Shown one piece after another: positions 22,445 to 34,119 of a DNA stretch of 64,000 bases (positions are counted from its first letter, which is position 1; each line of letters starts with the position of its first letter). Source of the DNA: Odontesthes bonariensis (lineage: Eukaryota; Chordata; Actinopteri; Atheriniformes; Atherinopsidae); contig NC_134524.1 in NCBI RefSeq assembly GCF_027942865.1, positions 6,869,536 to 6,933,535 of the forward strand, read 5' to 3'. The position numbers were made by a program, and so were the translations under genes. The notes under the pieces were generated by a model. That model was not told the origin of the DNA. It saw nothing but the letters and a program-made list of their open reading frames with translations, and did not search any database.

Positions 22445-25400
22445 ACTACCCTGAGCAAAAAGTAGTATACTTGAATTTCATTTTAGTAAGTATGCTTGAG
22501 TATAAGTATAAGTATAAGTATAAGTATAGCAAGTATACTATGGACCATGTACTTGTAGTGTACTAGAAAGTATACTAATTTAATACTTCTTCAGACTAAA
22601 TTGGAACATTTTTAAGTTTTTAAAAGTATACTTTAAGTATACATTATAAAGTAATTTTAAGTTTAAAAAAGTACACTTTCAAGTACATATTCAAGTAGTA
22701 TATATTACTAGTGTACAAGGTATATACTTCCAGTCCACATTTTAGTTTATTGAAGTATAGTATATTTGTATCAACTTAGAATAACTAAAACAAAAAAATA
22801 CTATTTTTGCTATTTTTATAACTTGTAAATTTGCTTAGCATATTACTTGTAGTGTACTATTTATGTTTATGCATTTGGCATATGTTTACACTGCAAACAC
22901 AAAGCAACTTAGGGCACAGATGAGGTAAGGTGAAGCACCTTTCATACAAGGTCACCCACATGAAAGGTAGCAAACTTACCCTTACACTACATCAGTCCCA
23001 TATTTATATACTTGTATATTAGCCTGAAATGTTTCTATATAAACACAAGACAGAATGTTGATAACAAGTTTGATATATTTATTCAACATTTAAAAGATAC
23101 CACACAGTATATTTATTAATACCTGCTTGAATCATTAAAGGTGCATTTCAAAAACAAAGAGCCTCAAGATAAACTAAGTATGAGTACTTTGTGGCAGATA
23201 TTAGTAAAAAGTATAGTAAAGAACAAGTATAAGCTTTAGTATTAAAGTATAAGTGTAAGTCATAGTATTAATGTATTAATTAATAGGCCTTGAAAACAGA
23301 ATGCAGGAAAGCAGAGCGTAAATGGCGAAAAACTAAACTTCAAATTCACCATGACCTCTACAAACAGTCTTTGTAATTTTAACCACGGGTTACTCCAGGC
23401 TAGACAGCAACACTTATCTGATTGATTAATTAGAACTAATTAGAATTAATAAGAACATCAACAACACTCGTGCTCTGTTTGCTATGGTTAATAAGCTGAC
23501 AACCCCCCCAAAACAGATAGTTTCAGAACTCTGTTCCACAGAAAAATGCAATGAATTTGCTTGTTTTTTCAATGAAAAAATCAAATCTATAAGGCTAAAT
23601 ACCAACATAAATCAGCAAAATAATAAAATGACGCAATCCTTAAAACCACCTGGGAATCAATCAACTATGACGTCAGAATTCAATACAGTTGACCAAAAAA
23701 CCATAGAAGAAACAGTCCAGCATCTTAAACCATCGACATCCTGTCTTGACACAATGCCATCTGACTTCTTTAAAACTATTGTAAGCTCTGTCCAAACAGA
23801 TTTGCAGCAAATAATAAACTGCTCACTTCAATCAGGCACGTTTCCTAAACCCTTAAAAGTAGCTGCCATCAAGCCACTCCTAAAACAGACAACATTGGAT
23901 GCTTCCATTTTAACCAACTACAGACCCATCTCAAATCTTCCTTTTATAGCCAAGATTGTTGAGAAAGTGGTTTTTAATCAACTCAGTAACTTCTTGAACT
24001 CCAGTGGACTCCTTGACCAATTTCAGTCAGGCTTCCGACCTCACCACAGTACAGAAACGGCTCTTATTAAAGTGTTAAATGACATAAGGTTGAACACTGA
24101 CTCAGGCAAGGTGTCAGTTCTGGTCCTGTTGGATCTCAGTGCTGCATTTGACACTGTGGATCACAGTATACTGCTGAACAGGTTGGAAACCTGGGCAGGA
24201 CTCAGCGGGACAGTCCTAGAATGGTTCAGGTCCTACTTGGAGGAGCGGAGTTATTTTGTGACTATTGGAAGTAATCAATCTGATCGAGTGGCTATGACAT
24301 GTGGAGTTCCTCAGGGGTCAGTTCTTGGACCCCTTCTGTTCACTCTATACATGCAGCCTCTGGGTCAAATTCTGAAGAACTCTAAAGTCAACTACCACAG
24401 CTATGCAGATGACACACAGATATATCTCGCACTGTCTCCAGATGACTGCAGTCCTATAGAGTCATTGTGCGACTGCTTAGAGCAAGTCAAAAAGTGGATG
24501 AACCAAAATTTCCTTCAGTTAAATCAAGAAAAAACTGAGGTCATTGTGTTTGGCAACAAAGAGAAGAGGTTTGCTGTCAGTAAACATCTTGAGTCACTGT
24601 CTCTAGAAACTAAAGACCAAGTCCGGAACCTCGGCGTGCTGATAGACTCAGACCTGACCTTCAACAATCATATCAAATCAGTCACCAAATCAGCCTTTTA
24701 TCAACTTAAGAACATCTCCAGAATTAAGGGTTTCATGTCCCAAACAGATCAGGAGAAGCTGATTCATGCTTTCATCTCCAGCAGACTTGACTACTGTAAC
24801 GGTCTTCTGACTGGACTCCCCCAAAAGAGTCTCAAACAGCTGCAGCTCATTCAGAACGCTGCAGCCCGAGTTTTAACCAGAACAAAGAGATCACATCACA
24901 TCACCCCAGTTCTCAAGTCTTTACATTGGCTCCCGCTCAGATACAGAATAGATTTTGAAGTTCTGCTACTCGTCTACAGATCACAGAACGGTTCAGGTCC
25001 AGAATACATGAATGACATGCTGGCTGAGTATAAACCCAGCAGAGCTCTGAGATCTGCTGACTCAGGTCAGATGGTGGAGCCCAGAGTTAAAACTGGACCC
25101 GGTGAAGCAGCTTTTAGCTGTTATGCTGCACACAACTGGAACAAACTACCAGCAGAACTGAAATCAGACCCAACTGTGAGCACTTTTAAATCCAGGTTAA
25201 AAACATTTCTCTTTCCGTGTGCTTATGGTTGAGTTTATATCTTTCTTTTTGCCCTCTTCTTTGATTGCTTTTAACTGTGTTTTAATTGTTTATTCTATTT
25301 TTTTTCTCTTTAAATTGCTTGTTTTTATGCTGCTTTATGCTGTTCTTTTAAATGCCTTGTCTTTATGTAAAGCACATCGAGTTGCCTGTGGTATGAAATG

Positions 25401-25590
25401 CGCTGTATAAATAAAGATCCCTTGCCTTGCCTAATGTCTTAGACTTTTCTGTATAAGCCAAGTATACTTCACTGTACTATTCTTAAGTATATAGAATATA
25501 GTATATAAAAAGTAAACTTAAAGTATACTGCCTCTAGTTTTAGTATTCATATTCGTATTCGTACTCGTAGTACACTTTAAAAAACTACTT
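22445..25590. mobile_element. AT-rich 'agtatactt' element, split by an L2 LINE
   Basis: The same element lies, unbroken, in intron 1 of gene E (about 37735-38535) at the corresponding site ('gactaccctgagcaaa' boundary). Here it is interrupted at about 23285 by the LINE and resumes at about 25437. Rich in self-complementary agtatact motifs, so probably a miniature foldback element. Confidence 0.65.
23484..25232 (+). mobile_element. L2/Maui-type LINE reverse transcriptase ORF, 5'-truncated
   Basis: 582 codons with reverse-transcriptase motifs: YRPISNLP, LLDLSAAFDTVDH (about residue 215), GVPQGSVLGPLLF (about 272), YADD (about 307-310), then the C-terminal L2-type region (SRLDYCNGLL, LHWLPL..RI). 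The 3' tail 25365-25437 ends 'tgtataaataaag' plus short 'ccttg' repeats. The endonuclease half is missing, so it cannot move by itself. It lies in intron 1 of gene C in the same orientation. Family from memory of L2-clade motifs. Confidence 0.85.
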
Positions 25591-26084
25591 TCAGCTAAAG
25601 GTTCCTAAACACAAAAAAACTGAGGTCTTCTCACATCTTAAATTACAATAAACATCAGACATGTTTAATATTATCGTAGGTCATTACACTTGTTTTATGA
25701 AAGTGACATTATTCTGGACCCAGTTTCTGTTTCATCAGACGTCCACTTTTATTTTGTAAACACAATAAGGACAACCAGTTATGCTGGATGTACAAATACA
25801 GGAGCTTTTTATCAAAGAAATAATGCGATTGTTTTCATTAGTTTCTCTTTTGCACCATGTGCAGGTAGTGGTGTGCAATACTTTAAACTCAGTGCAGATC
25901 AAATAGGGTGTTCGGGTGTCTTATTGAGAAGAAAACTAAAACTTTCATTCTGCTTTTCAACTAGTTTGGAAGGAAAATGTGAAAGTAGAGCTGAAGGTGC
26001 CTGATGTGGCCTATGGGCTGGGAGATATCTGATTAAAGGGAGAATTGTAAGTGAATGTGAATGCTTGTGTGTCTTCCTGCACAG
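25591..26084 (+). other. Gene C intron 1, last part
   Basis: Shared with gene E (37240-37740) and, at its end, F. No separate gene. Confidence 0.55.
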
Positions 26085-26331
26085 ACTGAAGGCTGCCTTA
26101 CTGAAAGCTGTCCTGCTTTATTCCAGCTGTTTGGCTCCGCCCCCTCATGCTGCTACCTTTCCTGCTGAGCAGCAGTTGATCTCATTGAGCCTGCAGTCAG
26201 CTCCTGTCTTGTGGTGGATCAGAGACAGAAGAGAGGGTATGTGTTTCTCTGCTTCTAGCTGTTGATGATTGTGTGTTTGTGTTTGTAAAATGAGGCGACT
26301 CTTCACCTCTGTCTCCTCTCACAGGGAGAAG

Positions 26332-27246
26332 ATGATCTGCAGGATCCTGCTGCTCATCATCCTCACTTCATGTGTCTGTGGTCAGTTTCCATCTTCGCTT
26401 TATCAAGTCCAAACACTTTGATCATCTTCTGTGTTTGCTTAGATAGTGCAGATCATTGCTGCCACATGTTACAGAGTGTCTGCTCCTCTCTGTCCCTCTC
26501 TGTCTCCTCAGCAGCAACATTTGTAGTGAATGTGCCACAGAGCTCCTATCAGGCAGAGGAGAAGCACAGCATCACTCTGGAGTGGACGTTCACAACCAAA
26601 CCTGACAGCTCCTGGAGCTCCCTGTTCATCTGCTGTGACCTGATAACTGATGACAAAATTTTACTCCTGTATCATGTTTATGATGGTGCTGAGGTGTCAC
26701 AGTCTCAGGATAAATGGTTTGCAGGACGAGTCCAGAGTGACAAAGACGCCCTCAGCGAAGGACGACTCAGACTTAATGTGTCCAGACTCAGGACTGAGGA
26801 CTCTGGTCTGTGTGTGTGTATAGTGAAGATTGATTATGACTCCGGCTCTGGAATATGTCGACTCAACGTCACTGGTGAGTTCACACAGTAGATCTAATCT
26901 TCTTAATATTTTACTGCTGGTTCTTGTTGATTTAGAGTTTTTCCTTTGTTGCTCATATAGACTCGTACACATGAACAGTATCCACAACATTTTATTCTGT
27001 CAGCTGTGAACACAAAATCCAAAACTCAAAGCAAATGAAGAGAAAACAGACAAAATGCAGCAGAACAACAGTTTGATGATGAGGGAAATGTTTTCTATTC
27101 CCATAAATCACCTTCATTTTGTGTCCTTTACAGCAGCTGAGAGTCCACAACCAGACAGTTCAGGAGGGATCGGACTCCATGCAGCACCGGGACTGACAGC
27201 AGTAGTTACAGTAGCTCTTCTGATTATACTCGTCCTGAGTCGTTGA
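26332..27246 (+). CDS. Gene C: single V-set Ig membrane protein, short tail
   Basis: Exons: signal 26332-26380, V 26512-26874, membrane 27134-27246; 174 residues. Untranslated exon 2 is 26085-26236. The V domain has LEW, ICC instead of FIFC, and DSGLCVC, where the conserved tyrosine-corner Tyr is replaced by Cys, so the domain has two extra cysteines. Sequons NVS and NVT are kept. The stalk lacks the LSQPQRPT part (AAESPQPDSS), because the exon starts with a shortened repeat. The span is TAVVTVALLIILVL and the tail only SR. Same gene model as its paralogues, opposite strand to its right-hand neighbours D and E. A gypsy gag fragment follows the 3' end. Confidence 0.75.
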
Positions 27247-27354
27247 TTCACTAAAACCACTAACAGGAGGGCAAACTTCTGTAAGAATCAGCCTTTAGTC
27301 TACGTCCTCCTCCTGAGTGTGTTCTGCATTTGGGCCAAAACCCTTTGAAATCGT

Positions 27355-28112
27355 AAAACTATGACAGAACACACTGGCCAAGAAGACCCAGCAGACGCTC
27401 TCAGGAGAGCTCTTTCCGGTCAACAGCAGTAACTCCAATCCCATGAGTCCAGCCTCCGAACCCTTTTTGATCAACCGCGAGAAACCAACCAACAGATCCA
27501 ACAAATAACTAGACTCCCGCAAGAATCCCGCATTAAGACGCCTTCCAGCCCACCAGATGGCGCCTCCAGTTCACCGGTCTCACAGCAGATCTTTCAGCAG
27601 GTTCTCCCAACCCGGAAAGGTTTTTTGGTGAGGTTGGTAATTGTGGAGGTTTTCTACTTCAATGCTCTCTTGTGTTTAATCGCTCACCCCAATCCTTTCC
27701 CCATGACAATGCAAAGATTTCCTTTCATAATAGGCCAGCTGACGGGTAAAGCGTTAAAATGGGCAGAGGACTGCTTCGTTAATTATAATCAATTCGGTTG
27801 CACATTTGACGAATTCACTGAAGAATTCGCCCCCCCCCCCCCCCAAGTAAGATCGGGCTGGAGTATCACGCCGTTTATGGTCTTTAAAGCAGAGAAACAG
27901 ACCCATTTCTGAATTTTCAGTTGCGTTTCGCACATTATCAGCGGCTTCAGGCTGGAATTCATGTGCCTTCAAGGCAGCCTTTTTTCACGCACTTGATGAG
28001 TCTTTAAAAGATGAACTCGCGCCTCTTGACGAGCCTAAGACCTTAAATGAGCTGATTGCATTAACCGCTCGACTAGATAATCGAATCCGAGAAAGGAGGT
28101 CCAGGTTAGAAA
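27355..28112 (+). pseudogene. Ty3/gypsy-type retrotransposon gag fragment
   Basis: Degraded coding sequence: near 27361 MTEHTGQEDPADALRRAL, then QLTGKALKWAE (27735-27767), then after a break FRTLSAASGWN...F.HALDESLKDELA and LIALTARLDNRIRERRSRL (about 27925-28110). This is the order of domains in gypsy gag. Several frame changes and a run of C at about 27829-27843 break it. No LTR or pol seen. Confidence 0.65.
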
Positions 28113-28114
28113 GA

Positions 28115-28440
28115 TCTGTGATATCCTGGAACATGATTGACTGCAGGCCGTAAAGTGTGACAGCACAGAGAGGTGTCACTTTTATTTTCGTTGGCCAAAC
28201 TGCTGTATTGAGTTTCAAACTGTGTAGGCCTATTTTACTGACTATTATTTACTGCAGGTTTTAGTAAGAGACATAACATTATAAAGGAGTATTATCATAT
28301 AATATTACAACTTAACATTTGTATGTTTTAAATTGATATTAAAAAGTGAATCATTTGTTTCTCACATTATTCGTGTTTTTGTTTTTTTTCACGTCAAAGT
28401 TGTTATTTAAAGAACCAGTTTCGAGTGCCATTCAAATGGA
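28115..28440. repeat. Duplicated non-coding segment (partner at 58590-58990)
   Basis: Starts 'gattgactgcaggccgtaaa' in both places. The 58.6-kb copy has an additional repeat inserted at 58781-58880. Confidence 0.6.
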
Positions 28441-29050
28441 TTTTGACCAATAAAACATGTTAAACTGTGCACCTGTCTGGGCTGCTAAATGTGTCTTTGT
28501 GCTCCTGAAGTATTCAGCTTCAGTGCTGCCCCCTGATAAAGTGAAAAGTGTTTTCTCCGGGTGGTTTGCCCACGTCTTAAGATCGCAAAACATATACATA
28601 CATGTATTACACATGCAGTAATATAGGTGTGCACAAGACTATTTTTCCAAGAAAATTTTTAAAAAAAAGAAGAAAGTGAAAGATCACATAGCATTTAGTG
28701 AATGTTTTGCAGTGTAATTAATCATGACATTTATGCTGAAACTGTTTACGATATGTGTCTCTGCCCCAATGTTAAACTCATTCCTACTGAAAAAGTTGAG
28801 CTGAATCAGAGCTTCCTTTTTACCCCGCTCTGAACTGAGCGACAAGAAGGAATCTGAATCTGAACGCTGATTGGATGATTCTATATCACAAGGGCAAGCC
28901 ATCATTTTTAAAAGCTAAGCTTGACTATCCAGAATTATCATAGATATCAACGTATTTCCGTCTAGTCGTAATTACATTTTGAAAAGTTGGATTTTTCATT
29001 CAAGATATCTGTAACGTAATTGTGAGTAGTGGAAAGGAAACATAGAGAGA
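28441..29050. other. No gene seen
   Basis: No recognisable coding or repeat structure. Confidence 0.5.
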
Positions 29051-29380
29051 GGCTAAATTTGATTTAAATGGCACTTTTCAAGATCAAAGGTCACAAAGTG
29101 CTTTACAATGAAAATAAAACAATTAAAAGATAATAACTGAAGCTCATTAGCATGTTAAATGAGGATAAAGCATACCATACAGTATCCAATACTTTTCAGA
29201 AAGCCAGTTTAAATAGATGTGTTTGAAGAAGCTTTTTTAAAATGTCCACTTTTACCAGCAAAAACAAAACCATACAACTCACCCAAAATGGCCGCCTGGT
29301 TTCAAAAGGCTCACATGGGCCACACCCTCCACTTAAATATCCTGAACTTCTTCTTTGCTTCTTCAAAGAGTCTGTTTACA

Positions 29381-30100
29381 CTAAGTGCTCCCCCTGCTGG
29401 GCCCCCAGCTGCTATTCCTTCTTCTAATCCAAATCCACTGACTGGACTTTACTGCTTTATCTGACTCTTCCTTCACTATCTTCCTCAAACTCTGTCCACT
29501 TACACCCAGCTCCCTCATCAATGAGACAACAGACTTTGCAACAAATCCTCTACATCTTACCTCCACTGGACAGATTCTAACTTTCCATCCTCGCTGCTCT
29601 GCTTCTGCCCCCAACTCCACATATCTAAACTTTTTCCTTTCATATGCTTCTGCTACTAATTCCTCCCAAGGAACAGTCAGCTCTATGAAATGGACTCTCA
29701 TTCTACTCCTAGACCACAAGACTATATCAGGCCTTAGATTTGTAGAGGCTATCTCCTGGGGAACAACAAGCTTATTTCCTAAATCTACCTGCATCTCCCA
29801 ATCACAAGCATCCTCCAAGCTGCTGTGCCTCCTTATCGTCTTTTTAACTTTCTCCCCCTCTTGAACAAACTGAATTGCAACTCTCTTCACCTTAGACCCT
29901 CCTAAGTTTACCTGCCTTCGTTTGTCTTCAATACCTGCAGCTAAGCTTCTTAATACTCGGTCATGTCGCCATGTATACCGGCCTTGTGACAGACTAACCT
30001 TACAACCTGACAAAATATGCCTTAGAGTTGCAGTACCTGAACATAACGAACATAACGGGTCTCCATTTACCCAGAGTTTTAGGTTCTGGGGAGTTGGCAA
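29381..30100 (-). mobile_element. Restriction-endonuclease-type LINE, C-terminal ORF (copy 1)
   Basis: 239 codons. Near the start lies a C-x2-C-x7-H-x4-C knuckle (CSLCSGTATLRHILSGC); further on RPDIVLWS...FIELTVPWE gives the PD-(D/E)xK-like endonuclease pattern of R2/R4/NeSL-type LINEs. The reverse transcriptase is missing (5' truncation). A LINE-like flank follows to about 29060. A second copy is at 48825-49517; both arrived at their places by duplication of the array unit. Confidence 0.7.
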
Positions 30101-30365
30101 TACATCATATGTTGCTGATATATAACACTGATATATTCACTCATATATTATTGGGTTTGTGTCGTGCTGTCTGTTTAATAAAGCTTTAACAAAACTGAAA
30201 CCTGAGAAGGAAATTAAATAACATGTTTTCATGTTGTAAAAGACTTTATATCTTATTTTAATAAAATATTTGACAGATGTTTACACTGTAAAATCCTGAC
30301 TGTGGGAACATAGATGGGTGTGTTTTACAGATGTGTTACAGATGTCTTTGCTTTCATCTCAACAG

Positions 30366-30577
30366 AATGTATTGATCATTCAATCAGTGACTCAGTGAAT
30401 GTTTTCCGTCCACTGGAGACTTTAATTGGTCGACATGTTGAAGATGCAACAATTATACTGTGTGATATCGTTCCACCGATCAGGCTTCAGCTGAGTCGTC
30501 CTCGGTCAGAAGGAAAGGCCCACTCCAGGTACATAGTCCGAACAAGTTTAATGAACAAGTGGCAGATAGAGGAATAA
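30366..30577 (+). other. Possible terminal exon of an unknown gene (copy 1)
   Basis: An acceptor (tttcatctcaacag) followed by an open frame of about 70 codons, with ECIDHSISDSVN and then RHVEDATIILCD, ending TAA, and an AATAAA at about 30650. A copy with four amino-acid changes is at 49783-49994. I do not recognise the protein and see no upstream exons. The changes are mostly non-silent, which speaks against constraint. Confidence 0.25.
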
Positions 30578-30659
30578 CAGCATTAAAGGCTTTACAAGAT
30601 ACAGGTCTGCATTATTTGCTTAAGTGCGTGTGTATGTGTGTGGTCATCTGAAATAAAGG

Positions 30660-31340
30660 TGTAAAAATGTGTATTAATTACTGTGTAACACCCTATACAG
30701 CCTACACTATATAATGAATTAACAGCTGAGTGTAATCCAGCTGGCAGTAACATTAAATGATCAGTAGATGGCACCCGAAGACAATATATAGAGTTAACCT
30801 CAACATGTATAAATTCACAAATAGACTTACAACAGGTTACTACTGAACAGGAAATGGACTACAAAGACAGTGACGCTAACATCCACATGTAACTCGTGGT
30901 ATTACTCTTTAACAGCACACACAGAACTCTAGAAAACAGTTTTTCAGTACAGGTCAACGAGCATCTTTACAAAATAAAGCAAACCTGAGTATTTTGAACA
31001 GAAACTGAGTATTTTGACTGAGCTGGGATTTAGTTCAAGACTCTTTTTTAATTCTAATTCATCAAATGTTTCAGTTTGATGTCAGTGAACACATCAGCTG
31101 TGTGAAGAGCATTACTGCCCCCTGCTGGACTGATTAGAAGTTATTAAGCTGCTGCAGCCACTGATAATGGAGCCTTTTCTTCTTCTTCTCTGATTATATG
31201 TATAGAATCAGAGAAGAAGAATCCACAGAGTCCTCTTAGTCTCTACTCAGATGTTGGTCCTCTCTGTCTTTCATCCAGTTTGTTTGTCTCAGTTCATGAA
31301 GACGGTCTGAGAGGTGAAAAGGTCAGAGGTCTGTCTGGAT
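30660..31340. repeat. 3' flank of gene D with imperfect hairpin
   Basis: Matches 1-540 and 50090-51060. A 16-bp hairpin with one mismatch lies at about 31187-31218. Part of the tail module has been deleted near 31075. No gene. Confidence 0.5.
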
Positions 31341-31356
31341 GTGCAGGAAAAGCAGC

Positions 31357-32814
31357 TTAATTGTAGTTTGGTTTCTGATAAAAAACTGCTCTGGAGTTTG
31401 CTGTCTTTTGGGTGGATTTAGAGAAACTACGACGCAAGACGAGTTTGATAAGCAGAGCTACTGCAACTACTGCTGCTGCTACTCCTACTCCTATCAGTGC
31501 CAGTACAGCATAGCGGCTGATCCCTCCTGGACTGTCTGGTTGTGGACTCTCAGTCGGTCTCTGAGGTTGGGAGAGATCAGCAGCTGCTGTAAAGGACACA
31601 AAATGAAGGTGATTTATGGGAATAGAAAACATTTCCCTCATCATCAAACTGTTGTTCTGCTGCATTTTGTCTGTTTTCTCTTCATTTGCTTTGAGTTTTG
31701 GATTTTGTGTTCACAGCTGACAGAATAAAATGTTGTGGATACTGTTCATATGTATGAGTCTGTATGAGCAACAAAACAGCACAAACAGAGACAGTTGGTT
31801 CTCAGCTGCTTTAAACTCTGAGCTGGATAAACTGTGTTAGTTCTGTAGTGGTTCTTCATGGCTAACTACTGGAACATCTGAGCTTTAAATCTCATGTTAA
31901 CTCTCAGCAGGAAAAACTCTAAATGAACAAGAACCAGCAGTAAAACTTAGGGCTGGGCGAGTTAACTCGTTATTATCGCGTTAACTTGTTAATTATTTAA
32001 CGCAGATAAATATTTTATTGCGCATAAACGCAGGTTTTATTATTTATCTTATTATTGTAAAAGTCTGTTGCTCACAGGTTTTTATTTTGTAAAAGTCTGC
32101 TAAAATGCTAAAAGCTATACACTACTTTTGAATTCATTTTTTAATTTTGCGTACAAATGCGATTAATCGTGATTAATCAGGGAAATAATGTGATTAATTA
32201 CATTAAATATTTTAATCGTTGTCCAGCCCTAGTAAAATATTAAGAAGATTAAATCTACTGTGTGAACTCACCAGTGACGTTGAGTCGACATCTTCCAGAG
32301 CCGGAGCCATAATCATTCTTCACTTCACACACATACAGACCAGAGTCCTCAGTCCTGAGTTTGGACACATTAAGTCTGATTCGTCCTTCTCTGAGGGCGT
32401 CTTTGTCACTCTGGACTCGTCCTGCAAACTCTTCATCCTGAGACTCTGACACCTCAGCACCTTCATGAACATGATACAGGAATGAGCCACTGTCATCAGT
32501 TATCAGTTCACAGATGATATACAGGGAGCTCCAGGAGCTGTCAGGTTTGGTTGGGAACGTCCACTCCAGAGTGATGCTGTGCTTCTCCTCTGCCTGATAG
32601 GAGCTCTGTGGCACATTCACTACAAATGTTGCTGCTGAGGAGACAGAGAGGGACAGAGAGGAGCAGACACTCTGTAACATGTGGCAGCAATGATCTGCAC
32701 TATCTAAGCAAACACAGAAGATGATCAAAGTGTTTGGACTTGATCAAGTGAAGATGGAAACTGACCACAGACACATGAAGTGAGGATGATGAGCAGCAGG
32801 ATCCTGCAGATCAT
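31357..32814 (-). CDS. Gene D: single V-set Ig membrane protein with Lys in the span
   Basis: Exons: signal 32814-32766, V 32634-32272, membrane 31586-31357; 213 residues. V domain: LEW, IICEL, ELITDDSGSFLYHV in the variable patch, DSGLYVC, SGRCRL, sequons NVS and NVT. Stalk LSQPQRPTESPQPDS; span ALIGVGVAAAVVAVALLIKLVL with Lys near the inner end; tail RRSFSKSTQKTANS followed by AVFYQKPNYN. No ITIM. The stretch coding the span contains GCA/GTA triplet runs. A hAT-like miniature element sits in the V-membrane intron. Untranslated exon 2 (from 32910) lacks its acceptor side (broken at about 32983), so the 5' end must be spliced differently or the gene may be weakly expressed. Confidence 0.7.
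31948..32231. mobile_element. Miniature hAT-like element in gene D (shared with gene G)
   Basis: Ends 'agggctgggcgagttaac' and '...gtccagccct' (inverted). Inside are many 'gattaatc'/'gttaac' motifs. The same element is at 51702-51972 in gene G, at the same intron position. Absent from the corresponding introns of C and F. Confidence 0.75.
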
Positions 32815-33155
32815 CTTCTCCCTGTGAGAGGAGCCAGAGGTGAAGAGTCGCCTCATTTTACAAACACAAACACACAATCATCAACAGCTAGAAGCAGAGA
32901 AACACATACCCTCTCTTCTGCCTCTGATCCACCACAAGACAGGAGCTGACTGCAGGCTCAATGAGATCAACTGCTGCTCAGCACTGCTGTCTCAGAACTG
33001 ATGTGAATAAGTGTTAAAATGTTAAAAAGATGTAACAAAGACTTGTTCTATTCAGATCACACAGTAAAAGTAACAACTTTACTTTTCCAAACACAGAATT
33101 ATTGTCAGAACAGCAGCAACAAAGACTTTCTGTGTCAGACATCTGAACACATTAC

Positions 33156-33330
33156 CTTCTCTCCTCTCCTTCTTCCTCTAGAACATGAAGCTGTTATTCA
33201 GGCAGCTCAGAAGTTTGGTTTGTCCGCAGCTTGCTGAATAAATAGTGGATATGACCCATCAGAGAAGATGTAGATCCATTAAGTTTTGCTGGAGCTGTGA
33301 TGCTGTCTGTTGGACTAACTGAGGCTCTGG
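33156..33330 (-). promoter_or_regulatory. Gene D untranslated exon 1 (promoter replaced)
   Basis: Exon 1 is conserved (donor after 33156, upstream ORFs present), but the family sequence ends at about 33330, exactly where the TATA box should begin. No TATA or GC box is visible in the new upstream sequence. Confidence 0.55.
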
Positions 33331-33890
33331 CTGGGAGAAATGTATCTGTAGATCACTAAAAGTCTCCGCCTCCAACAGAATTATGTGGAGACTCCAACAA
33401 ACAGCATTACAGTTCCAGCAGAGCTACAAGTTGTTGCTGACTCCACATGATCAGCAGCTCGTGCTTCAACAAGCAGTTTAATCAAGTTTCGTTGTCTGTA
33501 GTTCTGCTGTTTCGTGGTTTTGTCTCTGTTACACATGAGGAACATGAAGCAAATGCTGCTAAAGGAAGAGGAACTGATTTTTTCTAACCATCAGTTATTA
33601 TTGTGTTATTATTCACAAGATGATATTAAATCTCCTTTGTGCCGCATACAGTGCTGCTTTTTCTTTATTGATTATTTTCCATCTCAAGGTCTCTGTTTGT
33701 GCTGTTTTGTTGCTCATACAGACTCGTACATATGAACAGTATCCACAACATTTTATTCTGTCAGCTGTGAACACAAAATCCAAAACTCAAAGCAAATGAA
33801 GAGAAAACAGACAAAATGCAGCAGAACAACAGTTTGATGATGAGGGAAATGTTTTCTATTCCCATAAATCACCTTCATTTTGTGTCCTTT
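33331..33890. other. Sequence between gene D and the orphan exon
   Basis: 33470-33650 and 33690-33894 match 17030-17200/17300-17505 and 53695-54063, the intron-like lead to the orphan exons. No V exon is present. Confidence 0.55.
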
Positions 33891-33894
33891 ACAG

Positions 33895-34091
33895 CAGCTG
33901 CTGATCTCTCCCAACCTCAGAGACCGACTGAGAGTCCACAACCAGACAGTCCAGGAGGGATCATCCTCTATGCTGTAATGGGACTGATAGCAGCAGTAGT
34001 TCTGCTGATCGTACTTTTATGTTATCGCTTCATTAAATCCACCCAAAAAACAGAAAGTAAAGTAGAGACTAAGAGGACTCTTCTTCTCTGA
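33895..34091 (+). pseudogene. Orphan stalk/membrane exon (plus strand) above gene D
   Basis: Acceptor then phase-1 exon: LSQPQRPTESPQPDS, span AVMGLIAAVVLLIVLLC, tail YRFIKSTQKTESKVETKRT ending at TGA 34091. The frame is intact and the length fits a V exon upstream, but none exists on this strand. Same placement as the orphans at 17506 and 54064. Confidence 0.65.
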
Positions 34092-34116
34092 TTCTATAAA
34101 TAGAATCAGAGAAGAA
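34081..34116. other. Perfect 16-bp hairpin in the 3' flank
   Basis: Arm 'ttcttctctgattcta', loop taaa, perfect complementary arm. An equally perfect copy with loop tttt is at 50969-51004; weaker copies are near 17857, 31187 and 47405. Confidence 0.8.
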
Positions 34117-34119
34117 GAA

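Noticed and set aside
23484-25232. Domesticated reverse transcriptase gene
   Set aside because: It has the full character of a 5'-truncated L2 LINE with its own 3' tail, nested in another element in an intron; recent insertion explains the open frame.
26065-26265. 66-codon frame conserved in seven copies
   Set aside because: It begins in the intron before the acceptor without an ATG and runs past the donor. Its conservation is explained by the young age of the copies; the exon is read as untranslated.
31357-31586. ITIM in the gene D tail (AVFYQKP)
   Set aside because: The +3 residue is Pro, not Ile, Val or Leu; it does not fit the ITIM consensus.
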